NCBI GenBank assembly: GCA_964371055.1
Contig: CAYJLF010000032.1
Location: forward strand, 1-33,106
Direction of reading: 5' to 3'
DNA length: 33,106 nucleotides
From: CAYJLF01 sp964371055
GTDB taxonomy: Bacteria; Eisenbacteria; RBG-16-71-46; CAIMUX01
Each line of letters starts with the position of its first letter. The first letter of the stretch is position 1. Positions 31,140-33,106 of the stretch are shown one piece after another. Under the pieces are notes generated by a model that did not search any database, was not told where the DNA came from, and saw only the letters and a program-made list of their open reading frames with translations. The position numbers were made by a program, and so were the translations under genes.

Positions 31140-33106
31140 CTAATGAACGAGAACGATCGGCTTCGAGCGCACGAAGCCGGGCGCCTCCAGCCGGGCGTAG
31201 TAGACGCCCGCGGCGACGGGCAGCCCGGTATCGTTCCGGCGATCCCAGGTCAGCGTGTGCCGGCCCGGCTCGACGACCCCGTCGTGCAGCGTGCGGATCA
31301 GCGCCCCGGAGACATCGAAGACGCGTACGGCGACGCGGGAGCGGCTGGGCGCTTCGAAGCGCACGTCCGCCCGGCCGGCCGCGGGATTCGGATGCACGCG
31401 GGAGAGCATCCAGGTGGTCGGCGCGAGCGCCGGCTCCACCGACTCCGGATCCATGACCTCCTCGACCGTCAGAACGAAGTCGTCGATGAGCGCCTCGACC
31501 AGGGAGTTCGAACCGGTATCCGAGGCGACGAAGCGGATCCGGACCTGGTCGGTCAGCGTGATGTAGCTCTCCAGATCGAAGGTCCGCTCGACCCACGCAT
31601 TGGTGCTGGCCGTGGTGTGTTCGAGATCGACCCAGGTGACGCCGTCGCCCGTGACCTCGACATCCCAGTAGTCCTGGTTGGGGTTGTTCCCCAGGTTGTT
31701 CGTGTACCAGACCCAGTAGCGGACGGTCGCGCCATCGACGCGGGAGAGGTCGAACGTGGGGGTGACCAGCGTCGTCGTCCCGCCGTCGAGGTCCTGCTCG
31801 CCCGCGGCGCCGCCGGGGCTGCCGTTGCCGGTGACGAAGCAGGTGACGCCGGGCGGGGAGGTGTGATCGTCCTCCGGCTGGACCACGCTGCCGTTGTAGG
31901 TGGTGCCGTTCGGATCAACGCGCGTCCAGAGCCCGCTGGTGGCGTTGTCACCAGCCACGCCGATCGTCCAGCCACGCGCCGCCTCGACGTCGTCTGCGAA
32001 GCCGCCGACCGTCAGCTGGAAGTTCAGGACCGCGGTGTAACCGAAGTCGGCCTGAACCGTCGCCTCGACCGTCTGCACCGACGGCACGGGGCATCCCGGC
32101 GCGATGCGCACGACGACCGGTGAGAAAGATCCCTCTCCCTGCGCCGGGATCTCCGCACAGGTCCCGGTGGCCTCGACGATCTCCACGAAGAGACTGCCGC
32201 CGGTGAGGGTCAGCACCGCGTTGGACGCGTTGCCATGGCCGGTGTTGCCCATGGTCACGATGACGCCGGCCGACTCGCCGGGGATGAGCCACCCGGATCC
32301 GTTGCCCAACGGCGGATCATCGTTCACCGCGGTTCGGGTGCAGGCGAGCACCGGGCATCCGACCGTGAGCGCGAAGGAGTCGTTCCAGGAACCCTGGGCC
32401 GACTGCACGGTGAGGTTGAACTCGACGGGATGATTGTCCGGCGTGGCATCGGAGAGCTCGACCCGGTAGTTCCCCAGACTGGTGACGGTGCCCCCGGCTG
32501 GGATGTCGGGATAGGCCTGGGAGGCGGTCGTGATCGTTGCGTAGGTGTCGTTCGTGGTCAGGGCCGCCGTCACATCCGTGGCTGCCTCTACGCCGACGTT
32601 CTTGAGCTGGACCGAGAGGTCGACCGTCTCGCCCGCATCGCACACGCCATCGCCGTCGCCCGTGACGCCGTCCAGCACCGTGGTCGACTCGTGAACGACG
32701 TACGGCCCGCTCGGCGCGGTCACCGGGATGTCGACCCGGTATGGCCGCCGGTTCTGCGCCGTGACGCAGAGATGGGCTGTGCCCGGCAGGAGTTGGTTCC
32801 AGATCGGCAGCGTCAGGTTGCCACCGGCATCGGTCGTGCCGGCCCCGAGCAGGGTGCCGCCCATGGTCAGTCCGACGTAGCTGTTCGGAGCGGCCGTGAC
32901 CTGGATCGAGGTCCAGCCGACCAGGATGGCCGCGGGATGGGTGACCGGGTTGACCGCCGGCACGCCCAGGTAGGTGCTCAGCGTCGGGTCGCCCATCAGG
33001 TTGTAGATGTTCCAGTAGTAGGTGGTCAGGCCCGAACCCGACTCCGTCACCGCCAGGTTGCCGCAGAAGACGTAGGCGTCGTTCGTCACGTACCACTTCG
33101 ACATCG
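31140..33106 (-). CDS. C-terminal part of a secreted C25 (gingipain)-like protease with sorting-type tail (partial)
   Basis: The gene enters from the right edge. About 655 residues are visible, and the ATG at 33104 is almost certainly internal. The visible start (TTYYWNIYNLMGDPTLSTYLGVP) is the characteristic end of C25 peptidase catalytic domains. Next comes a gingipain-type Ig-like beta domain (about visible residues 55-135), then CARDB-like adhesion modules (GDGDGVCDAGETVDLSVQLKN, NGSGWLIPGESAGVIV). A jelly-roll/MAM-like domain follows (VRYWVWYTNNLG, VRIRFVASDTGSNSLVEALIDDFVL). The final 85 residues are a FlgD/type-A-sorting-like domain (SRVHPNPAAGRADVRF, LTWDRRNDTGLPVAAGVYYARLE) ending in PIVLVH. 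The catalytic Cys and His would lie outside the window, so activity cannot be judged. Confidence 0.8.
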   Translation of the reverse strand, partial: MSKWYVTNDAYVFCGNLAVTESGSGLTTYYWNIYNLMGDPTLSTYLGVPAVNPVTHPAAILVGWTSIQVTAAPNSYVGLTMGGTLLGAGTTDAGGNLTLPIWNQLLPGTAHLCVTAQNRRPYRVDIPVTAPSGPYVVHESTTVLDGVTGDGDGVCDAGETVDLSVQLKNVGVEAATDVTAALTTNDTYATITTASQAYPDIPAGGTVTSLGNYRVELSDATPDNHPVEFNLTVQSAQGSWNDSFALTVGCPVLACTRTAVNDDPPLGNGSGWLIPGESAGVIVTMGNTGHGNASNAVLTLTGGSLFVEIVEATGTCAEIPAQGEGSFSPVVVRIAPGCPVPSVQTVEATVQADFGYTAVLNFQLTVGGFADDVEAARGWTIGVAGDNATSGLWTRVDPNGTTYNGSVVQPEDDHTSPPGVTCFVTGNGSPGGAAGEQDLDGGTTTLVTPTFDLSRVDGATVRYWVWYTNNLGNNPNQDYWDVEVTGDGVTWVDLEHTTASTNAWVERTFDLESYITLTDQVRIRFVASDTGSNSLVEALIDDFVLTVEEVMDPESVEPALAPTTWMLSRVHPNPAAGRADVRFEAPSRSRVAVRVFDVSGALIRTLHDGVVEPGRHTLTWDRRNDTGLPVAAGVYYARLEAPGFVRSKPIVLVH

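Overview
This is a 33 kb stretch of very GC-rich bacterial DNA, densely coding, with no rRNA, tRNA, CRISPR array or insertion sequence that I can see. It contains several secreted proteins ending in a FlgD/T9SS-type-A-like C-terminal domain, a planctomycete-style dockerin-like repeat, an Mla lipid transport operon (implying an outer membrane), a gingipain-like (C25) protease tail and an FGE-domain lipoprotein. Together these suggest a Gram-negative member of the FCB/Eisenbacteria-Krumholzibacteriota-like candidate phyla, with planctomycete-like traits as the alternative. That placement is inference; no phylogenetic marker gene is present.

Layout. 1-5020 (+): a multidomain secreted C39-like cysteine peptidase/adhesin and an unrecognised secreted protein. 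5021-5855: no intact gene, but a broken AAA_14-type ATPase fragment on the minus strand. 5856-9228 (+): a translationally coupled cluster of a VIT-vWA protein, an ECF-like sigma factor and a 75-residue protein. 9288-12540: two divergently transcribed secreted beta-propeller-like proteins with sorting-type C-termini. 12614-14017 (+): a hygromycin-phosphotransferase-like domain fused to a ParB/sulfiredoxin-fold domain. 14111-18832 (+): an aspartate-family amino acid cluster of an Lrp/AsnC regulator, a Cys/Met-metabolism PLP enzyme, threonine synthase and an archaeal-type phosphoglycerate-mutase-like protein that is probably a non-orthologous homoserine kinase. 18965-20128 (+): a response regulator with a degenerate HD-GYP output domain. 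20176-24204 (-): a secreted subtilase built like tripeptidyl-peptidase II. 24525-27940 (-): mlaE-mlaF-mlaD followed by a patatin-like phospholipase. 28281-31016 (+): an FGE-domain lipoprotein and a GT4 glycosyltransferase. 31140-33106 (-): the C-terminal part of a C25-like secreted protease, cut by the window edge.

How they work together. Much of the window concerns the cell surface: secreted proteases, propeller and adhesion proteins probably exported by one C-terminal-signal pathway, lipid transport between the membranes with a phospholipase attached, and a glycosyltransferase. The threonine/methionine cluster is a self-contained metabolic unit. The most unusual items are the kinase-ParB fusion with two altered catalytic positions, the TPPII-like secreted protease, the proposed alternative homoserine kinase and the VIT-vWA/sigma/small-protein operon.
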